The notes below the pieces were generated by a model. That model had not been told where the DNA came from, did not search any database, and worked only from the letters and a program-made list of their open reading frames with translations. The position numbers and the translations under genes were made by a program. From Kutzneria buriramensis (lineage in GTDB: Bacteria > Actinomycetota > Actinomycetes > Mycobacteriales > Pseudonocardiaceae), in NCBI RefSeq assembly GCF_003387475.1, contig NZ_QUNO01000007.1, positions 248,001-312,000 on the forward strand: a DNA stretch of 64,000 nucleotides. The letters are read 5' to 3'. This document shows, piece after piece, positions 44,849-53,505 of the stretch. Numbering within the stretch: the stretch's first letter is position 1; every line of letters starts with the position of its first letter.

Positions 44849-45473
44849 AACCACGGCTTGGCGCGCCGCGGGCAGACCGGAGACGGGATCGCTGCTGGCG
44901 GCACACCGGCCTCGCCGCAACGTATGCCGGGGCATCGGAGCAGTAGTCAGCACAGTCAACCCATGCCGTGCTGGCACCCGAGCGGTCCGGCGCGGCCGGC
45001 GACCCAGATCGGCATGGCGGCGGTGTGGACGGAGATGAAGGTGACCCGGAGGCCTCCGGGTGCTCCGACACCGGCGCCGACTCCTGCCCTGACGTCGGAG
45101 TCGGTCCACCGTCTCGCTGGGTACCTCGAACAACACGGCCGCGCTACTCGTCGCAGACCGTGTCCACCCTCTTCCTGGGACAACAGTGCGAAGTGGACCC
45201 CGTGGGGACGCTACTGTCCTACCGAGAAGCAAATGTATCCATTCGCTGCCGCCGTGTCTCGCCGGAACTGTCCCGAACCGGACCCAGAACTGTCGTCGCC
45301 AGGCCAATTCCCGGGAAACGTGCCGCGGCAGATGGAGGCACGCCCGGAGGTGGCCACATTTGGCCACGTGGCAAACTCTCACCCCACCGGGGGTATTCGC
45401 TACTTGTGACTCCTGATTGTGTGGACCACAATGCCTGGATCGGTTGCACGGCTGCCGAAAATGAGGATGTGTC
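44849..45473. other. Long leader/intergenic region before the transporter-ANTAR fusion, with hairpins
   Basis: No gene is supported in these 625 bp. Near the 3' end there are GTGGCC (45350-45355) and GGCCAC (45362-45367) around the six-base loop ACATTT; ACCCC/GGGGT at 45381-45394; and ATTGTG-TGGAC-CACAAT at 45416-45432, an inverted repeat that could be an operator or stem. A TGTCATGC start context for 45474 follows. Whether any stem is an ANTAR target is unproven. Confidence 0.35.
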
Positions 45474-47348
45474 ATGCGCTCGGCCTTGGTCGACATCGTA
45501 CGAAATGTGAATGAGAAGACCGCGAGGGGATCGTCGGCGGTAACGGCGATGGTGATCGTCGTCGGGTTCGCGTTGACCTCCTGGGTATGGACGTTGTTGG
45601 TCCTACCCCAGGTAGCGCTGACAGCCCGGTTCGGAACTGCCGCTCTCGGGCAGGTCATGCTGCTCTCTGCGTCGCTGGCCATGACCATGGTGGGACGGCT
45701 GGCCGCCGGCATACTGACCGACCGCTGCGGCGCCCGCGTGATGCTGCCGGCGGTCAGCGTGGCCGCCGCGGTGCCGCTGGCCGTGGTCGGGACCGTGGAG
45801 TCGATACCGGCGCAACCCCTGCTTGTGTGCGCGGCCGGAGTCACGGGCACGATGTTCCCGGTCGGGATCGCCGCAGTCGCCCGCGCCTATCCGGTGCGAC
45901 GACGGGGCCTGGCAGTGGCGACCTGCGGCGCCGCTAGCCTGGGTGGGCTGGTGGTAGGCGCTCTCACCGGGCCGGCGCTGCTCGACGGACGTCGCTTGGT
46001 GCTGGTGCTGGCCGTCACGCTGTTGGTCGGATTCGCGATACTGGCTCCGACACTGCTCCGCGACAGGAGCCAGGGCATAGTGGAGCCGGCCTTACGGCGC
46101 ACGTTCACCAGGACGCTGGGTATTCCGTCGACATGCCGTCTCGTCCTGCTCTACGCAGTCCCGTTCGGCATCATGCTGGCGATCATGCTGTACCTACCGG
46201 CCTACTTGAACGTCGAGTACGGGCTGGCCCGGACTCCGAGGGAGGGCCTCACGGTGGGCTGCCTCGCGGTGGCCGCCGTGGCACGCCCGATCGGTGGCTG
46301 GCTGGCCGACCGGAACGCCGGCGGACCGACACTGGTGACCTGTTTCGCTGTCGCCGGTGCGTGCGCGCTGGCGCAGGCGTTCCCGCCCCCTTTGCCCTGG
46401 GGCGTGCTCACGCTGGGCGGGGCAGCGCTGTGTCTGGGCATGGCGAGCGGGACAGTTCTGGCCCTGATCGGTTCGCTTGCCCCGACGGGCCGGGTGGGCG
46501 CGGTGGCGGGAGTGGTCAGCTCCGTCGGCATAGCCGCCGCGCTGGGGCTTCCCGCGCTGATGTTCGCGACCTACGTCCTGGATGGTTCGTTCGGGATCGC
46601 CCTGGCCGTCGTGGCGGCGTTGCTGGTGGCCACCGCGGCCGGTGTTCGACGCTGGCGGAGCCTGTTCGGTATGCGCACCGAGTCGGCCGCGGTGGTGACC
46701 GCCGCGGGCACGCTGGTCGACGAGTTCGATCCGATCGAATTCCTGCACCGGGTGACCAGTTGGTGCGTGGATCTGCCCGAGATCGATGCCGCCGGCCTGT
46801 TGGTGGTCGATCACCACGGACACCTGCGCGCGGTGGCGTCCTCGGCTGAGGAGAACGCGCTGACGCGACTGCTGGAGATCCAGGACGCGCAGAGCCCCGC
46901 CCAGGAATGCCTACGCACCAACGCGGCGGTGCACCACGCAGATCTCGCGGCGGCCGCCCGCTGGCCGCATTTCGCCCCGCTGGCCGTACAGGCAGGATTC
47001 GGCTCGATGCAGGTGCTGCCGATGCGGCTGCGTGGCCAGACCATCGGCGTGCTCATCCTGCTGAGCAGACAACTCGGGGCGCTCAACCACACCGAGGACA
47101 CCGTGCAGGCTCTGGTCGATCTGGCCGCCGTTTCCCTGGTGCACGAACACGCGGTGCGTGACCCGAAGCTGTTGCTCACCCAACGCCAGGCACTGTTGCA
47201 CGGACGCGCGGTCATCGAGCAGGCCAAGGGCGTGCTGGCCGCACGCCTCGGCGTGGACATGGACACCGCCTTCACCCTGCTGCGCGGCCACGGTCGGCCG
47301 CTGGTCGACATGGCCCGCTACGCGATCAACGGCCGACCACCGCAGTGA
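45474..47348 (+). CDS. NarK-type MFS nitrate/nitrite porter fused to GAF and ANTAR domains
   Basis: 624 residues in one unbroken frame. Residues about 20-395 are a 12-helix MFS porter of the NNP (NarK) family: the TM2 arginine motif GRLAAGILTDRCGARVM, the glycine-rich GLAVATCGAASLGGLVVGAL and the TM8 arginine motif VARPIGGWLADRNAGG. Both arginines that bind nitrate in NarK have equivalents. Residues about 410-555 form a cytoplasmic GAF domain (DAAGLLVVDHHGHLRAVASS). Residues about 562-620 are a good ANTAR domain, GRAVIEQAKGVLAARLGVDM, followed by DTAFTLLRGHGRPLVDMARY. ANTAR domains bind RNA stem-loops and prevent termination, as in NasR and AmiR. The next gene, 16 bp on, is another GAF/ANTAR protein. 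A membrane transporter that carries its own antitermination domain is unusual; nitrate or nitrite sensing by the porter is inference. Confidence 0.85.
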   Translation: MRSALVDIVRNVNEKTARGSSAVTAMVIVVGFALTSWVWTLLVLPQVALTARFGTAALGQVMLLSASLAMTMVGRLAAGILTDRCGARVMLPAVSVAAAVPLAVVGTVESIPAQPLLVCAAGVTGTMFPVGIAAVARAYPVRRRGLAVATCGAASLGGLVVGALTGPALLDGRRLVLVLAVTLLVGFAILAPTLLRDRSQGIVEPALRRTFTRTLGIPSTCRLVLLYAVPFGIMLAIMLYLPAYLNVEYGLARTPREGLTVGCLAVAAVARPIGGWLADRNAGGPTLVTCFAVAGACALAQAFPPPLPWGVLTLGGAALCLGMASGTVLALIGSLAPTGRVGAVAGVVSSVGIAAALGLPALMFATYVLDGSFGIALAVVAALLVATAAGVRRWRSLFGMRTESAAVVTAAGTLVDEFDPIEFLHRVTSWCVDLPEIDAAGLLVVDHHGHLRAVASSAEENALTRLLEIQDAQSPAQECLRTNAAVHHADLAAAARWPHFAPLAVQAGFGSMQVLPMRLRGQTIGVLILLSRQLGALNHTEDTVQALVDLAAVSLVHEHAVRDPKLLLTQRQALLHGRAVIEQAKGVLAARLGVDMDTAFTLLRGHGRPLVDMARYAINGRPPQ

Positions 47349-47364
47349 ACGGACAAGGACGCGG

Positions 47365-48102
47365 ATGTGGGCAGACCGAGAGCGCAGGGTGGCGGAGGCG
47401 ATTCGGGAACTGGCCCGCGCGGAGGGCGCGCCGGTCGCCGCCCGTCACGTGTGCCGGGCCTGTTCCAAAGAGATGGCGGCCGGTGGGGTCGCCCTGTACG
47501 TCATCGGTGACCTGGGGCTGGGCGAGGTGGTGTTCACCACCGACCCGGTCAGCGGTCTGGTGGCCGAACACGAGGTGACGTTGGGGGAAGGACCCGCCAG
47601 CGACGCGGTGGAGCAGGGGCTGCCAGTGCTGGTGCCGGATCTGACCGGCGAGGCCGCGGCGTGCCGTTGGCCGGTGTTCGCGCCGGCAGCGGTGGCCGCG
47701 GGCGTTGCCGCCGTGTTCGCTTTCCCTCTCGCGATGGGGCTGGTCACGGTGGGGTCACTGGAGGTCTACCGGGCGACCTGGGGCGACCTGTCGGACGACG
47801 AGGTCAACAGCGGTCTGCTGTTCGCCGAAGCGGCCATGCAGTTGCTCGTCGAACGCATCCAGGGCCAGCCCACCATCTGGGCGGACGACCTGTTCGCCAA
47901 GGGGTTCAACCCCGACTGGGCGGTGATCCATCAGGCCACGGGAATGGTCTCGATCCACCTCCAGACCGATCTGACATCCGCCTTCCTTCGGCTGCGTGCG
48001 CACGCCTACCTCACCGACCGTGCGCTGTCGGACGTCGCCCTCGACGTCGTCACGCAGCGGTTGAAGATCTCCCCGGATTCGGACAACGAAGGCCAGTCGT
48101 AG
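47365..48102 (+). CDS. GAF-ANTAR regulator following the NarK-GAF-ANTAR gene
   Basis: 245 residues from ATG 47365, with a GGACAAGGAC context and only 16 bp after the fusion gene, so co-transcribed. GAF domain about 20-165 (GGVALYVIGDLGLGEVVFTT); ANTAR at the end: VIHQATGMVSIHLQTDLTSA, then FLRLRAHAYLTDRALSDVAL. The ANTAR helix has HQATG instead of the common QAKG, as in a large actinobacterial subgroup. It is paralogous to the protein at 21257. It could dimerise with the membrane-bound ANTAR protein or act as its soluble partner. A terminator follows at 48234-48258. Confidence 0.8.
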   Translation: MWADRERRVAEAIRELARAEGAPVAARHVCRACSKEMAAGGVALYVIGDLGLGEVVFTTDPVSGLVAEHEVTLGEGPASDAVEQGLPVLVPDLTGEAAACRWPVFAPAAVAAGVAAVFAFPLAMGLVTVGSLEVYRATWGDLSDDEVNSGLLFAEAAMQLLVERIQGQPTIWADDLFAKGFNPDWAVIHQATGMVSIHLQTDLTSAFLRLRAHAYLTDRALSDVALDVVTQRLKISPDSDNEGQS

Positions 48103-48233
48103 CGCATCTGCTCACCGCCTCCGCATCGACCCTTGGCGCGGCACAGGCGTGCTGACGGCGTGAGGTCTGTCGTCGCCAACCGGGGTGCGGGACGTCGACG
48201 ATGATCGTCTGGCTCACCTGGTGCCCCTGGAGA

Positions 48234-48258
48234 GGGCCCGGCCTGTGTGGCCGGGCCC
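48234..48258. terminator. Hairpin terminator between convergent genes
   Basis: GGGCCCGGCC (48234-48243) and GGCCGGGCCC (48249-48258) form a perfect 10-bp stem with a TGTGT loop, followed by CTTTCT. It ends the GAF-ANTAR operon, and its mirror side can serve the leftward esterase gene ending at 48267. Confidence 0.8.
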
Positions 48259-48266
48259 CTTTCTGC

Positions 48267-49307
48267 TCAGATCCCGACGTACTGGCTCAGCCAGGCGCGG
48301 CTGGCATCGCGGTACAGCGAGGCGTTGGCGGCGAGTGCGACCGAGTGCCCGGACCCGGGCAGCACGTATGTCGTCAGCTGGGCCGCAGCGGAGAAGTACG
48401 GCGCCTCCTCGTCCTGCAGGGTGCCCGCGTAGGAGCAGTCGCGGAACAGTCCGCAGAAGCCGGTGTCATTCGTGCCGTCAACCAGGAACACCGGCACTGT
48501 GATGTTCAGCGAGACCGGGCTGGCCAGCCCCACCCCGATGATGTCGAGCAGGCTGCTCGCGGAGACCTGGTCCTTGGCGTACGCCTCGTCGGCGGAGACG
48601 GCGAGAGGGTCCAGGTCGCCAGGGGAGTAGTACATCGTGCCACGGCTGCCGGGCACGGTGGTCAAGTAGCCGGGATCACCGCCGCGCGGGGCTAGTTGCG
48701 GGTCCAGTGTCACCGGGTGCAGTCCCAGCGCGACATCGTCGATCACGACGGGGGCGTTGGGCAGGTGGGTCATTCCCGTCAGCAGTACCCCGTCGACGTC
48801 GTGGTAGCCGGCGGCCTCGATGATCGAGATAGCCGAACCGGCGGAGTGGCCGACGAGCACGACCTTGCCGAAGTGGACGCCGCCGACGGCGCCGGCGCGC
48901 AGGTCGCCCACGACCGCGTGCACAGCGGCGGCCTGCATCGCGCCGGTGATCACGGTGCTCAGCGGCCGGGTGCTCTGCCCGACGCCGATCTCGTCGACGG
49001 CGAAGGTGGCCAGCCCGTGGGCGGCCATGTCCTGTTGGTACGAATAGGAGGCGGGCTGGTAGGGCAGATCCCAGTAGGTCCTGTTGTAGGTGGCCCCGTG
49101 CAGCAGCAGTTGGACGGTGGGGGATGGGGTGCCGGCGGGCAGGCACAGCTGCCCGTGCATGGTCAGCGGCAGCAGAGGGTTGGTGGACACCGGCAGGTCG
49201 TGCTCGGAGCATCGGGCGGGATCGGCCGAAACGGGCGGCGCGGTCGCGAGCAGCGCGCAGCCGGCGACAAGGGACGCCACGAGAGTGGCCAAGGGTCTCA
49301 GTCTCAT
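48267..49307 (-). CDS. Secreted alpha/beta-hydrolase (lipase/esterase-like)
   Basis: 346 residues from the ATG at 49307, with GGGAAGGTG nearby. The signal peptide MRLRPLATLVASLVAGCALL is present; the cysteine there (AGC) could be a lipobox, but the AxA site before DPARCSEHDL suits SPI cleavage. The oxyanion LLLHGATYNRTYWD, nucleophile elbow VLVGHSAGSAISI (GxSxG), acid in FLVDGTNDTGFCG and histidine in LPGSGHSVALA complete the catalytic set. Substrate unknown. Four cysteines suggest disulfides after export. Divergent from the methyltransferase at 49539. Confidence 0.83.
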   Translation of the reverse strand: MRLRPLATLVASLVAGCALLATAPPVSADPARCSEHDLPVSTNPLLPLTMHGQLCLPAGTPSPTVQLLLHGATYNRTYWDLPYQPASYSYQQDMAAHGLATFAVDEIGVGQSTRPLSTVITGAMQAAAVHAVVGDLRAGAVGGVHFGKVVLVGHSAGSAISIIEAAGYHDVDGVLLTGMTHLPNAPVVIDDVALGLHPVTLDPQLAPRGGDPGYLTTVPGSRGTMYYSPGDLDPLAVSADEAYAKDQVSASSLLDIIGVGLASPVSLNITVPVFLVDGTNDTGFCGLFRDCSYAGTLQDEEAPYFSAAAQLTTYVLPGSGHSVALAANASLYRDASRAWLSQYVGI

Positions 49308-49538
49308 CGGGAAGGTGCCTCCTGGCGGTGTGGAAGCGCGGGCGGCCTGGGACGCTATCCCCGCCCGGCCCCAGCCACACCGGTTCGACACGATCGTGTG
49401 AAACACAGCGTGGTTGTAACCGTTCGATCGGCCGACTTCGGCTACCCGAAAGGGGTATTCAGTGCCGCTGAATGGGTTGTGTCGATCACCGTTCGCATCT
49501 ACGTCCGGTACGGTCGCCCACCTCGGAGAGGTGGCTTT

Positions 49539-50360
49539 GTGGGTGAGAATGCGTCGAGACCCGTACCCTGGGTGGTCGATCTGAGCAGACCGAGCCCGTC
49601 CAGGGTGTACGACTATCTCATCGGTGGGGCCTGCAATTTCGCGGTTGACCGCGAGTGGGCCGAGCGAGCCATCGAGCAGATGCCCTGGCTGCGGGCGGCC
49701 GCCCGGTCCAACCGCATGTTTCTGCGGCGTGCGGTGTTCGCCTGCGCCGAGGCCGGCGTCCGCCAGTATCTTGACCTGGGCTCGGGCATCCCGACGGGTG
49801 AGAGTGTGCACCAGATGGCCCGGCGGGTGCTGCCCGACAGCCGCGTGGTCTACGTCGACAACGAGGAAGTCGCGGTCGCGCACAGCATGCTGACCCTCGC
49901 CGGGATCGCGGGCGTGGGCATTGTGGAGGCCGACATGCGACACGTCGGCGCCGTGCTCAGGGCGCCGGTCACTCGCCGGCTGCTGGACTTCGACGAGCCG
50001 ATCGGCCTGCTGATGACCGCCTCGCTCTACTACCTGCCGGACGCCGACGAGGTAGCCGCCATGGTGGCCCACTACAAGGCCTTGCTCGCCCCAGGCAGCC
50101 ACGTCGTGCTCTCGCACGCCACGCTCGACCGACGCCGTCGGGACATGCTCGAGCTCGGTGCGGTGCTCGAGATGACCAAGTCGCTGACCAGCTCCGCGAC
50201 CGCGCGGTCCCGGGAGTGGATCGCGGCGCTGCTCGACGGCCTGGAAGTGCTCGACCCGGGGCTGGTCTACACGTCCTCCTGGCGCCCGGAATCGTTGCGT
50301 CAGGAGGGCGACACCCCGTGGCACGACTCGATGCTGGCGGCGGTGGCACGGAAAGAGTGA
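49539..50360 (+). CDS. SAM-dependent methyltransferase, DUF574/SAV2177 family (second copy)
   Basis: 273 residues from GTG 49539, chosen because GGAGAGG lies 6-14 nt upstream; upstream frame has no conserved residues. Motifs: SRVYDYLIGGACNFAVDREW, ARSNRMFLRRAVFACAEAGV, the SAM loop QYLDLGSGIPTGESVHQ and VVYVDNEEVAVAHSMLTL. Same family as 15873 but only moderately similar, so not a recent duplication. It lies alone between a secreted esterase and decayed sequence; substrate unknown. Confidence 0.83.
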   Translation: MGENASRPVPWVVDLSRPSPSRVYDYLIGGACNFAVDREWAERAIEQMPWLRAAARSNRMFLRRAVFACAEAGVRQYLDLGSGIPTGESVHQMARRVLPDSRVVYVDNEEVAVAHSMLTLAGIAGVGIVEADMRHVGAVLRAPVTRRLLDFDEPIGLLMTASLYYLPDADEVAAMVAHYKALLAPGSHVVLSHATLDRRRRDMLELGAVLEMTKSLTSSATARSREWIAALLDGLEVLDPGLVYTSSWRPESLRQEGDTPWHDSMLAAVARKE

Positions 50361-50630
50361 CCAGCCGGTGACCCGCATCGGCTTCGCGTCCCGTTGATCG
50401 ACGCGAGAAGACAGGGGAGGTCCTCGCGGTGCGCCACCAACGCACTGTCCTGCAACGGCAGCTCGGCGGCGTCCGCACGCTGTCGCCTCGATCCGTCACC
50501 ATCGCCGTCGAAAACCTCGCTTGAAGCCAGCTCCACGATTGCCTGGTGACGGAACGAGTGATCCTCATTTCACGCCGCCTCGACGTCGCCGTCTATCGGG
50601 CAGGCAACGAAACCGACCGCAGTGTCCAGT

Positions 50631-51938
50631 TCAGACCGCAGCGGGCAGATCGTCGGTCCACTTCGCGATGAAGCTACCCCGCTTCACTGCTGGCACGGCC
50701 CCGCACAACCGCAGCCAGGTCTTCATCCCTTGCCGGGCAAGGACGTTGTCGGACGTGAACCGGTGAGCGAAGGAACACGAGGTGTTCACCGCCTCAAAAC
50801 CGTAGGCGAGCATCCGCCGCTCGTACTGGCTGACCGCGGCGAGCAGGTCGCACTCGCCCCGGTGCACGGCCTTGATCTGGTGGGCGAGCAGCGCGGCGTC
50901 CCGGAGCGCGGTGTTGGCCCCGAGCCCCATGACCGGGGTCATGTTGTGCACGGCGTCGCCGATGAGCGTGACCGGCCCGGTCGGCCAGGCCTGGACCGGC
51001 GTCGCGGCCTTGAACTCGATCGCGTGCACGGTGTCCGGGCTGGACTCGGTGATCATCCGGATCAGGTCGGGATGCCAGCCGCGGAGGCAGTCGGCCACGA
51101 GACGCTGCAGGGCGGGTCCGGGCATCGTGTCCGCGTCGAGCGGATAGTCGGCGCGCTTGGCCGCGAACGCCCAGAGCACATAGTCCTGCACGTCGTCCAA
51201 CAGCTCCGCGCCGGTCAGGCCGTACGCGCTCAGGTCGAGGCCGTCGCCGATCGCGTCGGTGGTGCGGCTGCGGCCGTTGAACACGGCGCTGAACAGGAAA
51301 CTGCCGGCCGGGGGCAGCACGATGTTGAGCCCGCCCTGGATCCGGTTGGGCAGCCAGGCGCGGGTCTCGTCGGTCAGCGCCAGCTGGCCGGCCACGCCCA
51401 TCTGGCCGGTCAGGACGCGATGGGCCTGCGGCAGCAACTGTGACCGCACCAAGGAGTTGGCGCCGTCCGCACCAATCAGCAGGTCACCGGTGGCGGTCGC
51501 ACCGTTGGCGAAATGGGCCGTCACGGTGCCGTCCGCGTTCGTCTCGTAGCGCTCGCAGGCGTGTCCGAAGTGGACGTTGTCGGCGATGCCGGCCAGCAGC
51601 AGCCGGCGCAGGGCGATCCGGCTGACCGCGCGGTGCTCTCCCGTGCCGCCCGTCATCAGCTCCTGCTCGACGAACAGCATCTCGCGCAAGCGGTGGGTCT
51701 GGAAGCTCATTCCCGCGCCCGGATCTCCCGCCGTGGCGGCAAAAGCGTCCCAGAGCGGGGCGGGCAGGCAGCGGCGCAGGGCACGGCAGCCGAAGAGGTT
51801 GAGCTGGATCCGGTAGCCCTGCAACCAGTCGGTCGCCTCGTTGTTGCGCTCGTAGACGTGCACGTCCACGTCGGCGGCGGCGAGCGCCTGGGCCATTGCC
51901 AGGCCGCCGATCCCACCGCCGATGATCAGAATTCGCAT
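50631..51938 (-). CDS. FAD-dependent monooxygenase (aromatic hydroxylase / antibiotic-modifying type)
   Basis: 435 residues. FAD-binding motifs: ILIIGGGIGGLAMAQALAAA at the N-terminus, the DG motif LLIGADGANSLVRSQLLPQ and GDAVHNMTPVMGLGANTALRDA (GD motif). It belongs to the PHBH-fold flavoprotein hydroxylases, which include polyketide-tailoring and tetracycline/rifampicin-inactivating enzymes. It starts one base after the stop of the PadR gene, so PadR and monooxygenase form a coupled leftward operon, a frequent arrangement for ligand-inducible detoxification. The exact substrate cannot be told. Confidence 0.83.
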   Translation of the reverse strand: MRILIIGGGIGGLAMAQALAAADVDVHVYERNNEATDWLQGYRIQLNLFGCRALRRCLPAPLWDAFAATAGDPGAGMSFQTHRLREMLFVEQELMTGGTGEHRAVSRIALRRLLLAGIADNVHFGHACERYETNADGTVTAHFANGATATGDLLIGADGANSLVRSQLLPQAHRVLTGQMGVAGQLALTDETRAWLPNRIQGGLNIVLPPAGSFLFSAVFNGRSRTTDAIGDGLDLSAYGLTGAELLDDVQDYVLWAFAAKRADYPLDADTMPGPALQRLVADCLRGWHPDLIRMITESSPDTVHAIEFKAATPVQAWPTGPVTLIGDAVHNMTPVMGLGANTALRDAALLAHQIKAVHRGECDLLAAVSQYERRMLAYGFEAVNTSCSFAHRFTSDNVLARQGMKTWLRLCGAVPAVKRGSFIAKWTDDLPAAV

Positions 51939-51939
51939 G

Positions 51940-52494
51940 TCATCGCCCTTCCTCGGGGTTGCTCAGGTCGGCCAGCCGGGCCAGCACACGGTCGTGCCAG
52001 GTGATCTCGGCCTGCAGTCGGATGACAACGTGCTCGAACCCGCACTGCTCCAGGCCTCGCAGGTACGGGGCCGCGTGCTCGTGCAGGTGCTGCCAGGACG
52101 CGAGTTCGGCGGTCAGCGCGGCCCGCCGGTCCTCGATCAGCGCGCGCAGCTGCGGCTCGTCGAGGTCCTCGGCGTAGGCCAGCGCCAGGTCGACCGGGTC
52201 GGGCCGCAGGCCGGTGTCGCTCAGGATGGTGTGGCGCAGCACGGCGAACTCGCGCCGACCCTCGTCGGTGATCGCGTAGACCGTCCGCTCAGGCATGTTG
52301 CCGACGCGCTCGGTCCGCACCGCCTCGATCACCCCCTCGGCCGCCATCCGTCGCAGCGCGCCGTACAGCGAGCCCGGTTTGACGTCGGCCCACAGCTCCG
52401 TGCGGTCGACCTGCGCCGCGCGCCGGATCTGATGCCCGTGCATCGCGCCGTCCCGCAGCAACGCACCGAGGATGAACAGCCGTACTGCTCCCAT
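51940..52494 (-). CDS. PadR-family transcriptional regulator
   Basis: 184 residues from ATG 52494; TTG 52506 would add SSH only. The PadR winged helix is visible: FILGALLRDGAMHGHQIRRA, then VKPGSLYGALRRMAAEGVIE and YAITDEGRREFAVL. A C-terminal helical PadR2-type dimerisation domain follows. It is first in a two-gene operon with the flavin monooxygenase. The inverted repeats at 52497-52542 lie immediately upstream of the start and are the likely autoregulatory operator. Confidence 0.85.
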   Translation of the reverse strand: MGAVRLFILGALLRDGAMHGHQIRRAAQVDRTELWADVKPGSLYGALRRMAAEGVIEAVRTERVGNMPERTVYAITDEGRREFAVLRHTILSDTGLRPDPVDLALAYAEDLDEPQLRALIEDRRAALTAELASWQHLHEHAAPYLRGLEQCGFEHVVIRLQAEITWHDRVLARLADLSNPEEGR

Positions 52495-52496
52495 AT

Positions 52497-52542
52497 GACT
52501 ACTCAAACACGACTACATCAATCTAGTCAAACGCGAGTAGTC
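52497..52542. promoter_or_regulatory. Nested inverted repeats upstream of padR, probable operator
   Basis: GACTACTC (52497-52504) is the exact reverse complement of GAGTAGTC (52535-52542), and inside them GACTA (52511-52515) pairs with TAGTC (52524-52528). The elements start 3 bp from the PadR ATG, a position where binding would block transcription. Not the common ATGT-N8-ACAT PadR consensus. Confidence 0.6.
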
Positions 52543-52786
52543 GCGCCGGTGGCGCTGGTTACGGAAAGCGATCAACCACTCACGCGGCAGTGGTCAGCGG
52601 GCGAGGCTCGAAATGGTGTAGCGGGCGGCCAGCGACCACCGGACGCTCGAGAGCTACAACCTCCTGTCGCAGACGTCGCGACGTGGGTGCTTCTCCCGGC
52701 GTCCGCCGTGGGGTGTGCTGCAGGGCGATTGCAAGTTCCGGGGTCGTGTGGCTGGTCGGTTGTGACCGGTTGGGGTGCACAACCAG

Positions 52787-52852
52787 GCAGGCGCGGGCTT
52801 CGTGATCATTGTGGTGTCCAAGCCAGATGATCACGAGGTGGCCCGCGCCTGC
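52787..52852. repeat. Long two-part hairpin
   Basis: GCAGGCGCGGGC (52787-52798) pairs perfectly with GCCCGCGCCTGC (52841-52852), and CGTGATCAT (52801-52809) with ATGATCACG (52827-52835), around a 17-base loop and a small asymmetric bulge. It lies about 110 bp beyond the end of the leftward oxidoreductase/tetR operon, so it could be its terminator, or the end of a lost mobile element. No T-run follows. Confidence 0.6.
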
Positions 52853-52962
52853 TGCTGCGTCTTCTCCCGTCCCTGCCGTGCTGGTGAAACCGGGTCCACT
52901 GGAGACCGGCGGGATCGCCGAGTTGACATGGTGGATCGGTCACCGAGGGAAGTCCGCGAGTG

Positions 52963-53505
52963 TCAGGAGCCTCCTCCGGTACCGAGCGCCCGCAGAGCGG
53001 CAGCGCGAATCTCTTGGCGGGTGGCGTCGTCGAGTAGGCCTGCGTGCTCCTGCAATGTGGGCACGACGGTCTGAGCGACGGCGAAGGCGGCACGGGCGCG
53101 CACGCGGTCGGCCGGCGTTGCCGCCGGACCGGCGAGCAACTCGATGATCCGCCGGCACGCGGCATCGGCGTCGTACTGCGGGATGAGGTCCGCTGTGGAG
53201 GGGTCGCTCGCGAAAGCGAGGAACACGGCGCCTGTTTCGGCTGCGCCGTCGATGTAGTCGGTGAGGATCTGTGCCGGGCTCAGCCGCTGTTCCTCGGCTC
53301 GCTCGATCAGCCGGGATACGGCCGTGAACGGCGATTCCAGGAGTTCGGCGGCGATACTCTCCTTCGTCTTGAAGTGGTAGAACACCGCCGCCTTGCTGGC
53401 ACCAGCGGCTGCGGCGATATCGGCGATCGAGGTCGCGGCATACCCCTTGCGCAGGAACAGCTCACGGGCGGCAGCGAGGAGCTCGTCGCGACGGCGCGGA
53501 GTCAC
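52963..53505 (-). CDS. TetR-family repressor co-transcribed with an MDR oxidoreductase
   Basis: 180 residues from GTG 53505, overlapping the oxidoreductase stop by 4 bp. Helix-turn-helix SIADIAAAAGASKAAVFYHF with KTKESIAAELL after it is textbook TetR. The C-terminal domain is helical with a final low-complexity GTGGGS. It is the second gene of the operon whose promoter carries two perfect palindromes (54525-54577), so it probably represses its own operon. Confidence 0.87.
   Translation of the reverse strand: MTPRRRDELLAAARELFLRKGYAATSIADIAAAAGASKAAVFYHFKTKESIAAELLESPFTAVSRLIERAEEQRLSPAQILTDYIDGAAETGAVFLAFASDPSTADLIPQYDADAACRRIIELLAGPAATPADRVRARAAFAVAQTVVPTLQEHAGLLDDATRQEIRAAALRALGTGGGS

Noticed and set aside
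50300-50536. Possible DUF397-like small gene (minus strand)
   Set aside because: Length and location are suggestive, but the expected VRDSK-type motif is not present and it overlaps the methyltransferase end.
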